From Vandiemenella viatica (taxonomy: Eukaryota > Arthropoda > Insecta > Orthoptera > Morabidae), in NCBI GenBank assembly GCA_031002005.1, contig JARYHS010006964.1:124001-188000 (forward strand): a DNA stretch of 64,000 nucleotides. The letters run 5' to 3'. Both the position numbers and the translations under genes were made by a program. Under the pieces are notes generated by a model, which made no database searches, was not told where the DNA came from, and saw only the letters and a list, made by a program, of their open reading frames with translations. Below are positions 1 to 11,239 of this stretch, piece after piece (the first letter of the stretch is position 1; each line of letters starts with the position of its first letter).

Positions 1-2076
1 AAAATATTCGAATAACTTCATTCAATACTTACTTGGTATTGGAAGAAAAGTACTTATATTGAATCGAAAGTATCGAAAGCACCAGGTGTTAAATTCTAAA
101 CACATCAACCCTACTACACCACTCAGCTGTGCCTGCCAAATTAATTTCCCCCCCAACATCAAGTTGGTAGCATTGAAAATCAAACAAAATTGCTTCTAAG
201 AATGGGCACAGAGGGTCCAATCTCAAAAATATTGTCTTATTTCATTGTAATAAAATCGTACTTGGAATGTGTTTTGATATGGCTGGCCAATGGTCGCTCC
301 CGCGCAATTGGTCACACCCGCGCAGTCCCATACAAAAACTAAAAGATGTGGTTCATGAGCAATTAAGTAGCCCATGTGAATCGAAAGAGGAAGCTGCTTC
401 AGCTAGCGTTTAACAGGAATATGACTTCTAGAAACATCACAAAGAGCTAGCCAACACCACAAAAGATAAAGATAATGCAATGTAGTGACAAACTTGTCAA
501 ACACTTGAATGTCTGTAAAAAGCAATCCATTTACAGAATGGGAAGAAATGAGATTTATATTTCTTTGTCCATACAAATACACACAACAGTATCTTATTGT
601 TGCAGCAACCTCAGTACCTGAGTGAATGTTTGTTCTCTAAGGTGGCTGAAACAATGATAAACATAAGAAACAAGTTGTCCTAAAAATATTTGGAACAATT
701 GCTTTTTTGGGAAACCTTCCAAAAGAGGACTTTTTTGTTTAAAAGTGTTAAAATTATAATAAATAAATATTTAAAGATAAGACAAAACCTTCTAAGTTTG
801 CTTAGAATGTGTTTCTTTATTATAATTTTAATAAATAAATAAAAGTTTTTACTGTGTGTTATTTTACTTTATTACACTGGTCAAGTAAAATAAATAATTT
901 AGCAAAACATCACATATATTCTGAGATTTCGAAATTAATTAAAGAAAGTATCGACATGAGTAAATATTGATAATTTTGCAGTACTCATATGACTATCATA
1001 AAACAATTTGAGTACATCTGAGTAGGTATCAAAATTTTGATGGTATCGGAACATCACTTCAAAGCCAAAACAGCGACAGTAACACGAGCCAACACAACTT
1101 AATGTAAACCACCACTGAGGCTGCAAGTCGTCATTATGAAATGAAACCTATCCATAATTCTTACTATTCATCTAAGATTATGGGCCAATTACAGCCATGA
1201 ATACGTGTTACAATGTTCACCCACATAACAGAAAAGCACTTTCATAGTATACACTCACATACATATCAATACAAATATTAGAGTATTAATTTTTTACCTT
1301 CTGTTATTACTAGCAACTAATTAAAGATTAGGAATTTTATAGCATTACCACAACTATGTTATTTTTAAAAGGTATGCACAATACTTCACACACCAGCACA
1401 ACCCTTCTTACTGCAACACATTTAAAGTTGTGCAGGAAAATTTTGTTAGCAACAAGTGGATACTAAATCTGTGTGGCTTACACTGAAAAATAAAAGTCTC
1501 CATTTTCTCACTATTACAAATCAACTTATCAGTCAGTGACATTCTATTGACTAGCAAATATATAGTAGATTTTGACTATGCTTTAAGAACTCCATATTTA
1601 ACTGATTTCAACTGAAAATGTAAAGCCAGATATTCAAGAAAATAACTTTCCAACAACTACAGATTGCAATTTCTCAATTGCTTAACTCATGTGCAACATA
1701 TTCAGACAAACGTTAATAAATACAGACAAAACGAGCTCATAGACATCATTGTACAATACATATCTAGTAAATGGCATATCATTGAGAAATTCCCGTGCCT
1801 GTAATACTTTTCATAATAGTAAATTTGCGAATTTGCTTAGCCTGCTGATTTATCACAGTGAAAGACTATTAAACAACATTTATACTTTCTGTAAATGAAT
1901 TTCCTCATTCTTTTGTTTTTTTTTTTCAGACGAACAAACACAACATATTTAAAGGTATCGTGAACATCATGTGGTCAACTTATACAGTCTAATGAGCAAA
2001 ATGTGCTTATTCGCAATTCTTTATCAACCAAAGTGAACAGCAGGCGAGTGAAAGGAGTGTCCAGCTGTTAAACAAT
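1..2076 (+). repeat. Direct repeat A, copy 1 (contig 1; probable haplotig)
   Basis: The whole first contig matches 37030-39100 in the same orientation. Differences are scattered substitutions and small indels, mostly in homopolymers, for example near 170, 618, 835, 1900 and 1975. It ends exactly at the N gap, where the matching sequence near 39100 continues without a break. The level of difference looks allelic rather than like an old duplication, so an alternative haplotype placed beside the main contig is the simplest reading. A real segmental duplication is not excluded. Apart from the hAT fragment at 509-760 it is AT-rich and has no convincing reading frame. Confidence 0.85.
509..760 (+). 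pseudogene. hAT transposase C-terminal fragment, copy 1 (frameshifted)
   Basis: This is the same domain as at 37541-37771. Translation gives a hAT-type C-terminal dimerisation segment with the signature YLIVAATSVP followed by FSKVAETM. One extra base near 618 (relative to the other copy) shifts the frame inside the SVPSE motif. A stop follows the conserved RNKLS at 681-683. No catalytic region is recognisable upstream. It is a dead fragment of a DNA transposon, not a host gene. Confidence 0.7.
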
Positions 2077-3076
2077 NNNNNNNNNNNNNNNNNNNNNNNN
2101 NNNNNNNNNNNNNNNNNNNNNNNNNNNNNNNNNNNNNNNNNNNNNNNNNNNNNNNNNNNNNNNNNNNNNNNNNNNNNNNNNNNNNNNNNNNNNNNNNNNN
2201 NNNNNNNNNNNNNNNNNNNNNNNNNNNNNNNNNNNNNNNNNNNNNNNNNNNNNNNNNNNNNNNNNNNNNNNNNNNNNNNNNNNNNNNNNNNNNNNNNNNN
2301 NNNNNNNNNNNNNNNNNNNNNNNNNNNNNNNNNNNNNNNNNNNNNNNNNNNNNNNNNNNNNNNNNNNNNNNNNNNNNNNNNNNNNNNNNNNNNNNNNNNN
2401 NNNNNNNNNNNNNNNNNNNNNNNNNNNNNNNNNNNNNNNNNNNNNNNNNNNNNNNNNNNNNNNNNNNNNNNNNNNNNNNNNNNNNNNNNNNNNNNNNNNN
2501 NNNNNNNNNNNNNNNNNNNNNNNNNNNNNNNNNNNNNNNNNNNNNNNNNNNNNNNNNNNNNNNNNNNNNNNNNNNNNNNNNNNNNNNNNNNNNNNNNNNN
2601 NNNNNNNNNNNNNNNNNNNNNNNNNNNNNNNNNNNNNNNNNNNNNNNNNNNNNNNNNNNNNNNNNNNNNNNNNNNNNNNNNNNNNNNNNNNNNNNNNNNN
2701 NNNNNNNNNNNNNNNNNNNNNNNNNNNNNNNNNNNNNNNNNNNNNNNNNNNNNNNNNNNNNNNNNNNNNNNNNNNNNNNNNNNNNNNNNNNNNNNNNNNN
2801 NNNNNNNNNNNNNNNNNNNNNNNNNNNNNNNNNNNNNNNNNNNNNNNNNNNNNNNNNNNNNNNNNNNNNNNNNNNNNNNNNNNNNNNNNNNNNNNNNNNN
2901 NNNNNNNNNNNNNNNNNNNNNNNNNNNNNNNNNNNNNNNNNNNNNNNNNNNNNNNNNNNNNNNNNNNNNNNNNNNNNNNNNNNNNNNNNNNNNNNNNNNN
3001 NNNNNNNNNNNNNNNNNNNNNNNNNNNNNNNNNNNNNNNNNNNNNNNNNNNNNNNNNNNNNNNNNNNNNNNNNNNN
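2077..3076. other. Assembly gap (1,000 N)
   Basis: Exactly 1,000 unknown bases, a typical placeholder for a scaffold join of unknown size. The left flank duplicates sequence ending near 39100, and the right flank begins exactly where inverted-repeat arm 1 begins. Reading frames that cross it are meaningless. Confidence 0.98.
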
Positions 3077-4140
3077 ATAAAACGAAATTAAACATCATGG
3101 TTTGGGAGGTTATGTGAGTTTCAATGATTACAAAATTAAGTAAATTTCAAAAAAAAATTGGTGGTACCCCATTTAGCTGGACGCTACACTGATTAAGTTT
3201 TGAAGGGTGTAATTGAGCTTGTATCCCTCCTGATGCCAGTTGACCCACAACTATTGTAACTCTAAACTATCTGGGCCAGACACATTGGATACGTAGAAAG
3301 AAAATTTTCTAAATCGTGAGTTTTCTTAACATCATGCAGACAGTTCACAGTGCCATATGTGGACTAGCACAATCCTGTTGAAAACTGCACAATGATATTG
3401 TCGAAAAAGGTTGCAAGATATCCATGAAGTACCGTTGTGCCGTCAGTCACTACATACCATGATGCCAAGAGTAGCACAGCTGTGCTTCTCCAAAATAGAA
3501 GGATGGGGACCTCTCGCCAGGTATCTTAGGTAGTACAGAACCGTGATTCATCAGTGATGACATTCGGAATCTGTTCATGCTTACCGCTCATGGCACAACC
3601 CCAAACGCTGTCGTTTGATTTGACAGCACCCTACACATAAGATGACGACTTCCAAATCCACTGCTGCTAGTCTCTGATTAATGTTGCGTGATCACACAGA
3701 ATCTCGCAGTGATTCAAATAATTGTTCCTGTGGTGGGAAGTGCAAATGTAAAGAGATTACAATGTGCTTAGTGCACAATCCAGCGATCCTACCTTGTTCA
3801 CAACCTTGAAAACGAGTATGCCGGTCGCCACATTCCTACTCAGTTCAACACGGAGCAACTGCCAGATCCGAATGTCCAACAATCTGCGTATTGCACGATT
3901 CGACCAGCCAGCCTCATGAAAATCGACGATGAGGCCCCTTTCAAATACTGTCAGGTGCTAATAATGCGATCTAACACATGTAGGAAGCATCTCCGTGTCC
4001 TTTACAATGATCACTCAACTTCCGACACTGTTGACGCCCCTTATACATCCCACCAGGCCTTACAACAACACTAATACACTCTGATAGGTTTCCTGCCTGT
4101 AACAGAATTGAAACATTAATCGTGTACATTCCACCGATTA
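3077..4140 (-). pseudogene. Decayed Tc1-like transposon (arm 1 copy)
   Basis: This is the reverse complement of the element at about 54360-55471. On the minus strand the stretch near 3960-3340 still translates into pieces of a Tc1-like transposase: an N-terminal helix-turn-helix starting FERGLIVNF, an ITDE segment around the first catalytic Asp, and an FQQD-like segment that is now degenerate. Many stops and frameshifts separate them. Its 3' end falls in the assembly gap. Confidence 0.75.
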
Positions 4141-4336
4141 TGCGTATCTGTATAAAGTATAATACTTTCACTAACCAGTCTGCTTCACTAGATGTCTTAG
4201 GTCATTGGTGCCCATCTTTCGCCTCAGTCTTCTCAAAGCGTCTCCTTGACAGATTGACTAGGCAGAACAAATTCCATGTGGACAATTTTAGGAATACATA
4301 ATAATGTAGTTTTTCTTGGCGTTCAGAAAATAAAAA

Positions 4337-4399
4337 TTATTCTCGGGTGACTGGCCGAGAAAAAGGGGAGTTTAACTAAGCCAGTCACCCGAGAACAAT
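4337..4399. repeat. Perfect-stem hairpin with covarying base pair (arm 1 copy)
   Basis: The left strand at 4341-4355 (TCTCGGGTGACTGGC) pairs perfectly with 4380-4394, around a loop of about 24 bases. The stem extends outwards with a few mismatches. In arm 2 (54101-54155) the pair formed here by G4353 and C4382 is A-T instead, so both sides changed together. It could be a small foldback element or a structured RNA. No promoter or product is recognisable. Confidence 0.8.
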
Positions 4400-4969
4400 T
4401 CTTATATTTCAGGAATGACAAATAAGTCGTCTTTTCTAACCAGTCGCACTTTTTTCGGCATCTGAGAATTTGGATGGGAATTTTGTGCTATCTCAAACAG
4501 TTGGTTGTAATCCACTGCAGAAAACGACCCGATGGTCTCCCTGCTCGCTGTCCAAACTACGAGGAACAACTTTCGCCGCATTTGTTTTCATATTTCGTTC
4601 ATCCGCTGGATGCCTCGACTTAATCCGAATGAGAGTCAATCCCAATTGAAACTGTGACTGTTTTGAAATCTCGTGATTAACAACAAACGCTTCTCAATAT
4701 CAGTTTTTCCTCTCAGTATTACAGTTCTCTTTAAAAGGCTTAAAAAAGAGACAGAAAATTACATCATTCTCAAAGTCCCATAAGGAACGAAATTTGAAAA
4801 CAATTGTAGAATTAGTCGTCTTTAGAATTACTATCTGGCACATTAAACAGAACCTTTGGAAGAACAGGGAGGAGATATTAAATGAATGTCAGTTTAGGTT
4901 TTAAAAATGCAGAATGCACAAGAAGCGATGTTGGCAGTAAAATTATTCTTGTAACAGCCTACCCATTTA
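4400..4969. other. Non-coding sequence shared by both arms
   Basis: The sequence is shared with 53531-54096 in inverted orientation. It is AT-rich with short open frames only. I see no domain, repeat or regulatory site here. Confidence 0.6.
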
Positions 4970-5934
4970 CGGTTGGTTGGGGTAATTTCGGTTGGTTTTT
5001 GACAGTTTCGATGATTTTTTCAGTGTTTAATTGGTTTTAGTCCTCATAAATTTATTAAATTCGCAATCAATGAGTATGATCAGATTCCTTATTTGGTAAT
5101 GAATCCAATCATGTCAATTTAATGGCTATAAAAATTATTTTCCTGCGGGTAAGTTAGGTTCCGGAATTACCCCATTTTGTCCGGAATTACCCACTATCAA
5201 TGGGGTAATTTTGGACACAGATCATAGGTCAAAGTAATGTCGATCGAATAATATTTAGGAAGTATATATGTTAAACCTTCATTGGAATGAAGGTGAAGTG
5301 TTAGCCTCCAGACAATCTATCGAAAATTGTAGATTTTGGAACACTATAAAAGTTGCAGCCCCTTTGACTGTCATATTTTCATTTTCTACATCCCTAACAG
5401 CATTAGCCAAGTCATCAGCTGAATAAGAGGGGCCAACCTTTTTTTTAACGTAAGTTCTTGACATTTTATACCTAAAAAAGACCAAAATGTGAATTAATAA
5501 TGAAACCTGGATAGGAAACCTTATCGTCCGGAGTTACCCCGCTACTCTTTTGTGGTGGGGTAATTCCGGACTAACCTCAAAATGGACGCAGGTACACCTG
5601 GTCATTTTCCAAAACATAAAATCGATTATTCATAATCATTAAAAGTTAATAAAACACTATATGGTTCAATAAAATATTGTTTTCACTTACCTGCAAGGCT
5701 CTAAAGAGGAGTAGTTGGTTTGAAAAACGGATGTTTATGAATGTTCTCCTGAGTCCGCCCTTATCACAACAATGACGTGCACAAAAATGGCGCCAAGAAC
5801 TATCAGTGTGACCAACTGATCTCGATGCAAAAAACACTAGCATGGGAATTCCCTAACCTTAAAATTAAGTCAGCCATTAAACTTTTCCAGAATTACCCCG
5901 TTCCATAATTACCCCAACCGACAATATCGTGTTT
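4970..5934 (-). mobile_element. pogo/Tigger-like non-autonomous DNA transposon
   Basis: The 965-bp insertion is absent from arm 2, where the empty site is at 53529-53530. It is flanked by TA on each side (4968-4969 and 5935-5936), the target duplication of Tc1/mariner/pogo elements. Its ends form an imperfect inverted repeat that shares the block GGTTGGGGTAATT. The same GGGGTAATT motif recurs inside in both orientations (around 5160-5215, 5525-5570 and 5890). A pipsqueak-type helix-turn-helix fragment is encoded on the minus strand. The catalytic DDE domain is missing, so mobility would need a helper transposase. Confidence 0.85.
5279..5485 (-). pseudogene. pipsqueak-type HTH remnant of a pogo transposase
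   Basis: From the methionine near 5464 the minus strand reads MSRTYVKKKVGPSYSADDL followed by an alternating helix pattern ending MTVKGAAT. This fits the N-terminal HTH_psq DNA-binding fold of pogo/Tigger/CENP-B transposases. The frame then leaves the family pattern and ends within about 40 residues. The remainder of the protein, including the catalytic triad, is absent from the element. Confidence 0.6.
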
Positions 5935-5936
5935 GA

Positions 5937-6303
5937 ATGCTTGAAAAACTCAGCCAGTAATTTTAGATTGAGCAAGGTGTTCAAAAATTTTATAAAGACA
6001 AATCTAACAGAAGGGGATATCATTAACATTTTTATCTGTTGCAATATCACTGGCTGTTATAGACTCGGGAATTTTTAAAGACGACAATCAAAAGGCGTAG
6101 GGTAATAATTAATATTCAGATCACATATATGATCTGAAGTGCAGGATTTTTTACTTTGCTTCCTAATTGACTTGGAATATAAAAGTCGAAATAATCAATG
6201 TTCGGTATCCTTATTTCAATTCGAGTATTGTGTCCTACGCCACTGTGTGATCTGTCTTGTATAATTGCAGCTATTTCGTTTCTAGTTTAGCATTTACATA
6301 ATA
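5937..6303. other. Non-coding sequence shared by both arms
   Basis: AT-rich DNA between the pogo and hAT insertions, collinear with the reverse complement of 53145-53528. I see no gene or site. Confidence 0.6.
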
Positions 6304-6311
6304 CACCGGCT

Positions 6312-6732
6312 CAAGGGCGTATCCAGGATCAGAACTAGAGGGGGGCAGGATTTGAACTAGGGGGATGACATTACAAAATCAAACTCAAACCTATTCAGGA
6401 AACTATTTTTATCATTGATTAATATAGTAACCCAACTACTTAATCTAAGGACCTACTATGTAGTTAAATAAGATCGTAAGTCAGTTAGTTTTTTATGTAA
6501 ACATTAATTGTCTCGGATTTTCAATTCAATAATTTTGTTTGTCAATATCTCATGGTGTTCTTTCACGAAATTTCGATGCAGACTCATCAGACATAATCCG
6601 GTCAATCTTTCTCTCCCAAAGTGCTCCTGAACTAGTTCTTCACTCGTCGAAGCGTACTGAAGGCAACTTAATTTTTCTTCTAGGGGGGGGGGGGCAGCAG
6701 CCCCCCTCTGCCCCTCGCTGGATACGCCCATG
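6312..6732 (-). mobile_element. hAT non-autonomous element with 8-bp target duplication
   Basis: The 421-bp insertion is flanked by the 8-bp direct repeat CACCGGCT (6304-6311 and 6733-6740). Arm 2 has one copy of that octamer and no insert (53137-53144). The termini are inverted repeats: the left end reads CAAGGGCGTATCCAG and the right end, reversed, reads CATGGGCGTATCCAG. This is the usual hAT architecture. The minus strand encodes a fragment of the transposase C-terminus. A homopolymer G run and a C run lie close to the right end. Confidence 0.9.
6504..6720 (-). pseudogene. hAT transposase C-terminal remnant
   Basis: The minus-strand translation contains ERLTGLCLMSLHRNFV, which fits the C-terminal dimerisation segment of hAT transposases of the ZMYM1-like type, where an ERL-GLAL-IHR pattern is typical. 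It lies where the transposase C-terminus would sit next to the terminal repeat. The rest of the protein is deleted, leaving a short internal-deletion derivative. Confidence 0.65.
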
Positions 6733-7041
6733 CACCGGCTGCACAAAGAGGATACCGATATACCTCATCTTGTTCTACCGCTCAAGCTTGATTTATTTTG
6801 TTTTACGCTAAAGAAACAGACATTGGTAATTCAACACGATCTGCTATAAACACGTGCACTAAATATTTGTATAAAATGATAGTTTTTTCTTTTTCTTTTG
6901 TTTACATAGTATTTTATAATTTTGAACATTCGGTGTAGCACTAAATTCGTGTTTATAATTTGCGTATTCGAGGCCATTCTGCCATCAGTTTTGAAGCAAA
7001 TGACATAATATCAAGAAATATTTACTGTATCCCTAATAGCA

Positions 7042-7125
7042 GTGGCGTACCTAGGAAGGGGGCAGGAAGGACACGTTCCCTGGGCCCCCTTAAAGGAGGA
7101 AGCAAAACAGGCAAACAACATACTT
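7042..7125 (+). mobile_element. Possible hAT terminus (partial)
   Basis: The sequence starting CAGTGGCGTACCTAGG near 7043 resembles a hAT terminal repeat. It is followed by a GC-rich subterminal region that continues beyond the SINE at 7333-7540. It is present in both arms (arm 2 about 52770-52852). I could not find the opposite terminus or an 8-bp duplication, so the element is truncated or this reading is wrong. Confidence 0.35.
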
Positions 7126-7332
7126 AATGCCGGCCTCGGTAGCGTTGGGGCTAGAGTGCTAGCTCCGCGTACCGAAGGTCGCCGGTTCGAGTCCGGCCGA
7201 GGGCATGGGTGTTTGGTGTTGTGTCTGTGAATGTCTTCTCCGTGTTGTAGTGTCCTTGTGTCAATACTTGATAGCAACAAATCACATAGAGCTGGCTGTA
7301 TGGCCCAGTAGCCGAATGCCATTAAAAAAAAA
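7126..7332 (+). mobile_element. tRNA-derived SINE (absent from arm 2)
   Basis: The insertion of about 207 bp has a tRNA-like head. A degenerate A box lies around 7139-7160, and a good B box, GGTTCGAGTCC, lies near 7182-7195 within a short pseudo-TpsiC stem. A unique body follows, and the 3' end is a run of nine A at 7324-7332. Arm 2 has the uninterrupted target at 52756-52767. The flanking direct repeat is short and imperfect (AACATACT against AACATAGT). The RNA polymerase III promoter would be internal. Confidence 0.85.
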
Positions 7333-9370
7333 CATAGTTCATATTCAAACAGTCCCTCGCGTGGATGGTGAGGTTTCGTGAACGAGCGATAGGAAATAAG
7401 TAAACAGCGAATGGATTAAGTTCTCAGTGATCCCAACACACCAGTTAGCTAATGCTAGAGGCCTCGCGTCTTGTGGGGGCCCCGCTCCTTCTACAAGGGG
7501 AGCCCCCCCCCCCCCCCGTCAGGACAGATGGGCGAACTTTTTTTTACCCGAACGGCGAAAATCACATTTGCTACGGGCACTGCCCTCTCTTAATCCGACC
7601 GTGCAATACGTTCTGGAGGTATATTGCGCGCTCTGTCAAGATGTCCTCGAATGGGCCAGTAGTAGCGGCCCCTGCCCCACGCCTGCGCTAGAAAGTATTG
7701 TTATAAGACAAGCAATACTTTCTCCGCTGGTTCATTGGTGTGGCACAATTGTGTATTTTAATCGCATTGCATGCGTCGCGAGCGATCGTCAAACTTATCG
7801 ATATAATAATTTAGATTATTGCCGACGAAAGCGCTTTGAATATAAATATTTGAGATTTTTATGGTAAGTACCAACATACATAATTTACTGAAATTCTATT
7901 ATCTGAGTTAGGTAACATGATTGACAACAATTCGTAAGTGAAATGATCTCGAATCGATCTGTGTTTATTTACAGTGAAATTCATTTGAATACCATAATAA
8001 TTAATAACATAGTACATAACATTAGAAAACCTAAACATAATTAGTAGTTACAGTGAAACACATATGCCTTTTCGACCGTTCCAGGAAAAATATACTTAAG
8101 TTCTGGAACCATTTAAAAAAATGTTGTAATTGGAACCGTATTTATTGGATTGCAAGTAAATGTGCATTGTTTTTATTCATCAAGATGCCCAATAAAGAAT
8201 GGAAACACAAATACTGCATGGGGATAGCGGCAGAACATGAATTCTTCGAGCGGCTTCTATTTAGAAATATGTACATATATACGCCAATGATCCTAGCACT
8301 AAATACCTTTTAAACGATACATTTGCTAGAAGTAATTCAAATATATGAGATATAAGGCTTTTATTATTTTGGCTTGTAATGGTCGATATCAAAATTTCTG
8401 CTTACGTAAAATGCTTCAAAATAATATACTGTCCGTCTGGCATCTTTACAGAAATTTCGTTATTAATTTTATTTTTATTGACAACGCATTAAATAAAAAC
8501 ATTTTTACACACTGCCACCGATAAACTTACGTATATAGTAAGTATTTTAAATGGAAACACTAATACTATGCTTCTCTTACTGTATTACCACTGTTAACTA
8601 TTAGTAGTTGAAACTACGAGACTAGCAGCGGGACGGAGTAACAGCTGCTCGCTGAGGCAGAAGACAATTGTAACATTGAACAAATTTATTCCTTTCATTT
8701 ATATAACATTATTTTAATGAATCGATATATATCATTCCTGATCTCCACAATTACGTGTTTAGTTACCTCCACACACAACGTTTCCAATATCACAGTGTCA
8801 GATGGGGGTATATGTAGATGACTTGTGTATATCTATAGGACGAAACACTTGTTACAGGAAAACTAAAAAAAAAAAAAATACTGAGAAAATTTGTTGGAGT
8901 TTTTACCGTTTTAAAGCTTACAATCAAACATGAACCATTTGGTATGCCTTAATCTTCAGCGTTACAAGATGCCGGAGCAGTAAGTGATTGATAATCGAAC
9001 ATACAGCATGAGACTTAAAAAATTGCAATAGGAACTATATGTTGCTGCGACATATTTCTTTTAAAAAAATGTTTTTAAAAATTAAAAAAAGCAGTAATAC
9101 CTCCGTATTATTGCATTTATTGTTTCCGTCTTTAATTCATTTGGCAAAAAATTTAAAAAAATAAACACTCACTACAAATGTTGAGGAACTTTGGTTTATT
9201 TTAAAAGAAATAATATGGACCGGTTTAAATCAATTTATTTCCGTGGTACAATCGGGAAGTGAAACGTTTGCTCAGGAGGCAAAGACGTTTACGTGTCACG
9301 TCTAATCGCTCTAAATTAGTCCAATTGTGGAAGTGCGTAACGCAATGTAAAATGGGGAATTATCAGAAAC
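7333..9370. other. Non-coding sequence shared by both arms, with one unassigned open frame
   Basis: Collinear with arm 2 (about 50700-52755). A GC-rich stretch with a C homopolymer of variable length lies at 7440-7700. The rest is AT-rich. An open frame at 8053-8313 (+), 86 residues, is retained at 51760-52038 (-) with about 20 bp of extra sequence near the middle. It is rich in Lys, Trp and Cys and matches nothing I recognise. Conservation here follows from the duplication and is not evidence of coding. Confidence 0.5.
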
Positions 9371-9383
9371 TAGCATAGAGAAA

Positions 9384-10170
9384 GCACAAATTTTGAATAA
9401 TATATTTAAAAATGCTTTCATATCAGTAAAAGTGGAGGAGATACCAATATTTAACAATCGTAACAACAAAATTATGAAAGATCTCTTTCATGCTGTCGAG
9501 GGAATAACTAAACTGCTTAAGAATGCAAAAACCAATAAAGCTCCCGGACCAGACGGTATTCCAAAAGATTCAACTCTAGGTACGCAAAGGAAATTGCGCC
9601 AAATTTGATGAAATTATTTATCACCTCCTTTGATCCACGAAAAATACGAGCTGAATGGGAGACCGCCATCGTAAGTAATGTTAATGATCCTCGAACATTA
9701 TAGGCCTGATCTCGTTAACCTCAATAATTTGCAGGTTTTTAGAACACTACCATCTATTAAAATGTCATACAGGTATTGGATGATGGATAGCTTTTAAACC
9801 AAATCAACAAGGATTCAGAAAAGGCCGACGCTGCGAAATACAACTTGCACTTTTAATTCACGACTTGTGCCGTATAATTGATGAGCAATCCCAGGTTCAC
9901 TTAGTTCTATTAGATTTTTACAAAAAAACTTTCGACACTGTGCCTCACATTAAGTTACTCAGGAAACTTCGTGGTTATGGCGTATCTAGACAAATATGCG
10001 ACTGGGTTGCAGTCTTTCTGAAGGGCTTAGCACAGTGTGTAGTTCTCGAAGGTGAGCGTTAATCACTTAGTGAAGTAAGTTCCGGGGTTCTCCAGGGAAG
10101 CATGATAGGGCCTCTGTTGTTTCTCATATACATTAATGATTTGTGCGACATAATAAGGGGGAAGAAAATA
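9384..10170 (+). pseudogene. CR1-like LINE reverse transcriptase fragment (arm 1 copy)
   Basis: Consecutive frames carry reverse transcriptase blocks in the correct order. KTNKAPGPDGIP lies near 9530-9560. QVHLVLLDFYKKTFDTVPH lies near 9890-9950, where the usual KAFD is changed to KTFD. A segment reading SGVLQGSMIGPLLFLIYIND follows near 10080-10140. Stops and frameshifts separate them and the YADD box is lost. There is no endonuclease domain, so the copy is 5'-truncated. The 3' part up to about 10600 probably holds the tail. Confidence 0.8.
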
Positions 10171-10985
10171 CTTTTCCCATGATACTATTATTTATCATGA
10201 ATTCAAAATCCAGGACTACTTCACTTTGTTACAAGACGATATTATGAATATAACTGCATGGTGCAAAAATAGGCAGTTCAGGTTGAGAATAATTTCAAGT
10301 TGGTAGGCAGCCGGAAAAAAAGGAACCCAAGAAGGTTTTTGCTGTGCGTCACAGAAACAAAGTATAATTTAAACAGATTTTAGCGCAGTGGTACAGTGAC
10401 CTTCAAAAGAATAACAGTAGTCATGTGGAATCACAGCAAAAGATCTGGTTGTAAAAAAAGTGCAAATAGAGCAGCTTTCGACCAGCATGTAACTGTCTTA
10501 ACCATAATTTTCACTGACGATAGCCCTTTCTGTAAGGGCGAAACGCGGCTGAGTCTATATGAATTAATAAACCATTTGATAACAGACGATGTTTTCATTT
10601 AAAATTATTTCAATATTAAACCTGAAAGATTTCAGTAATGTATGTGACAGAAACACACAACCAGAGTGGAACTTCACTACATTTATACTCTGTATTTTCG
10701 GTAAGTATTTCTCCAGGCATTTGTTTCTTTCCATTTCCAATTATGATTAATTGTTTATTGCAAAATCCCCCTCTTAAATAGCATAACTAAAATAATATGC
10801 AACACCATACTGTATGATGTCTTCAGGTACTGTGGTGGTATTTCAGCTGCGTGATGTTTGGTGGCAGATGAAAAAGTTTACTGATGTGATAATTACTGAC
10901 GACTCGCTCTATAATTACTGATATTCTCCATTCACAGCGCCTTCAGTTATCTGTGCACTGTTGGTCTGAAGTTTGTAGAGTCGGT
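10171..10985. other. LINE 3' remainder and non-coding flank
   Basis: No further reverse transcriptase block can be read after about 10170. The sequence is shared with 49135-50000 in arm 2. The open frame at 10396-10602 is identical in both arms as translated but shows no domain. Confidence 0.4.
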
Positions 10986-10989
10986 CATC

Positions 10990-11222
10990 ACTTTCTGCTT
11001 TGGTCTATACAACTTCCTGTACGTCGCGGTCATTAGTGGTGAGTAGAGACTGGGGGCGAGGAACGGGAGGGAATTCGGCCACGATCTTTTAGCGGAACCA
11101 TTCAGACCTTCACATGGAGTGATTTGGGGAAACCATGGAAAACCCAAGTCTGGATGGCAGTACGGGGATTCAAAACCACGTCCTACCGATGCGAAGCCAG
11201 AGCTTTATCGATCACCCACCAC
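10990..11222 (-). mobile_element. Degenerate tRNA-derived SINE (arm 1 copy)
   Basis: Read on the minus strand, a tRNA-like head (A-box region near 11205, B-box-like GGTTTTGAATCCC near 11170) is followed by a body containing GGTTTTCCATGGTTTCCCC. Related bodies occur at 18830-19025, 30440-30645, 33295-33470, 34640-34830 and 26985-27190, and the arm 2 counterpart is at 48845-49060. The head-body arrangement and multiple diverged copies identify an old SINE family. Confidence 0.7.
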
Positions 11223-11239
11223 GTTCTGAGTGCCTGTTA

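Noticed and set aside
2007..3098. Long open frame across the first gap
   Set aside because: It consists almost wholly of unknown bases and is an artefact of the N run.
7139..7200. Functional tRNA gene
   Set aside because: Only the box A and box B regions resemble tRNA; no complete cloverleaf can be folded and a SINE body with A tail follows.
7042..7322. Open frames on both strands across the SINE
   Set aside because: They run through the tRNA-like head and tail of a SINE and have no protein features.
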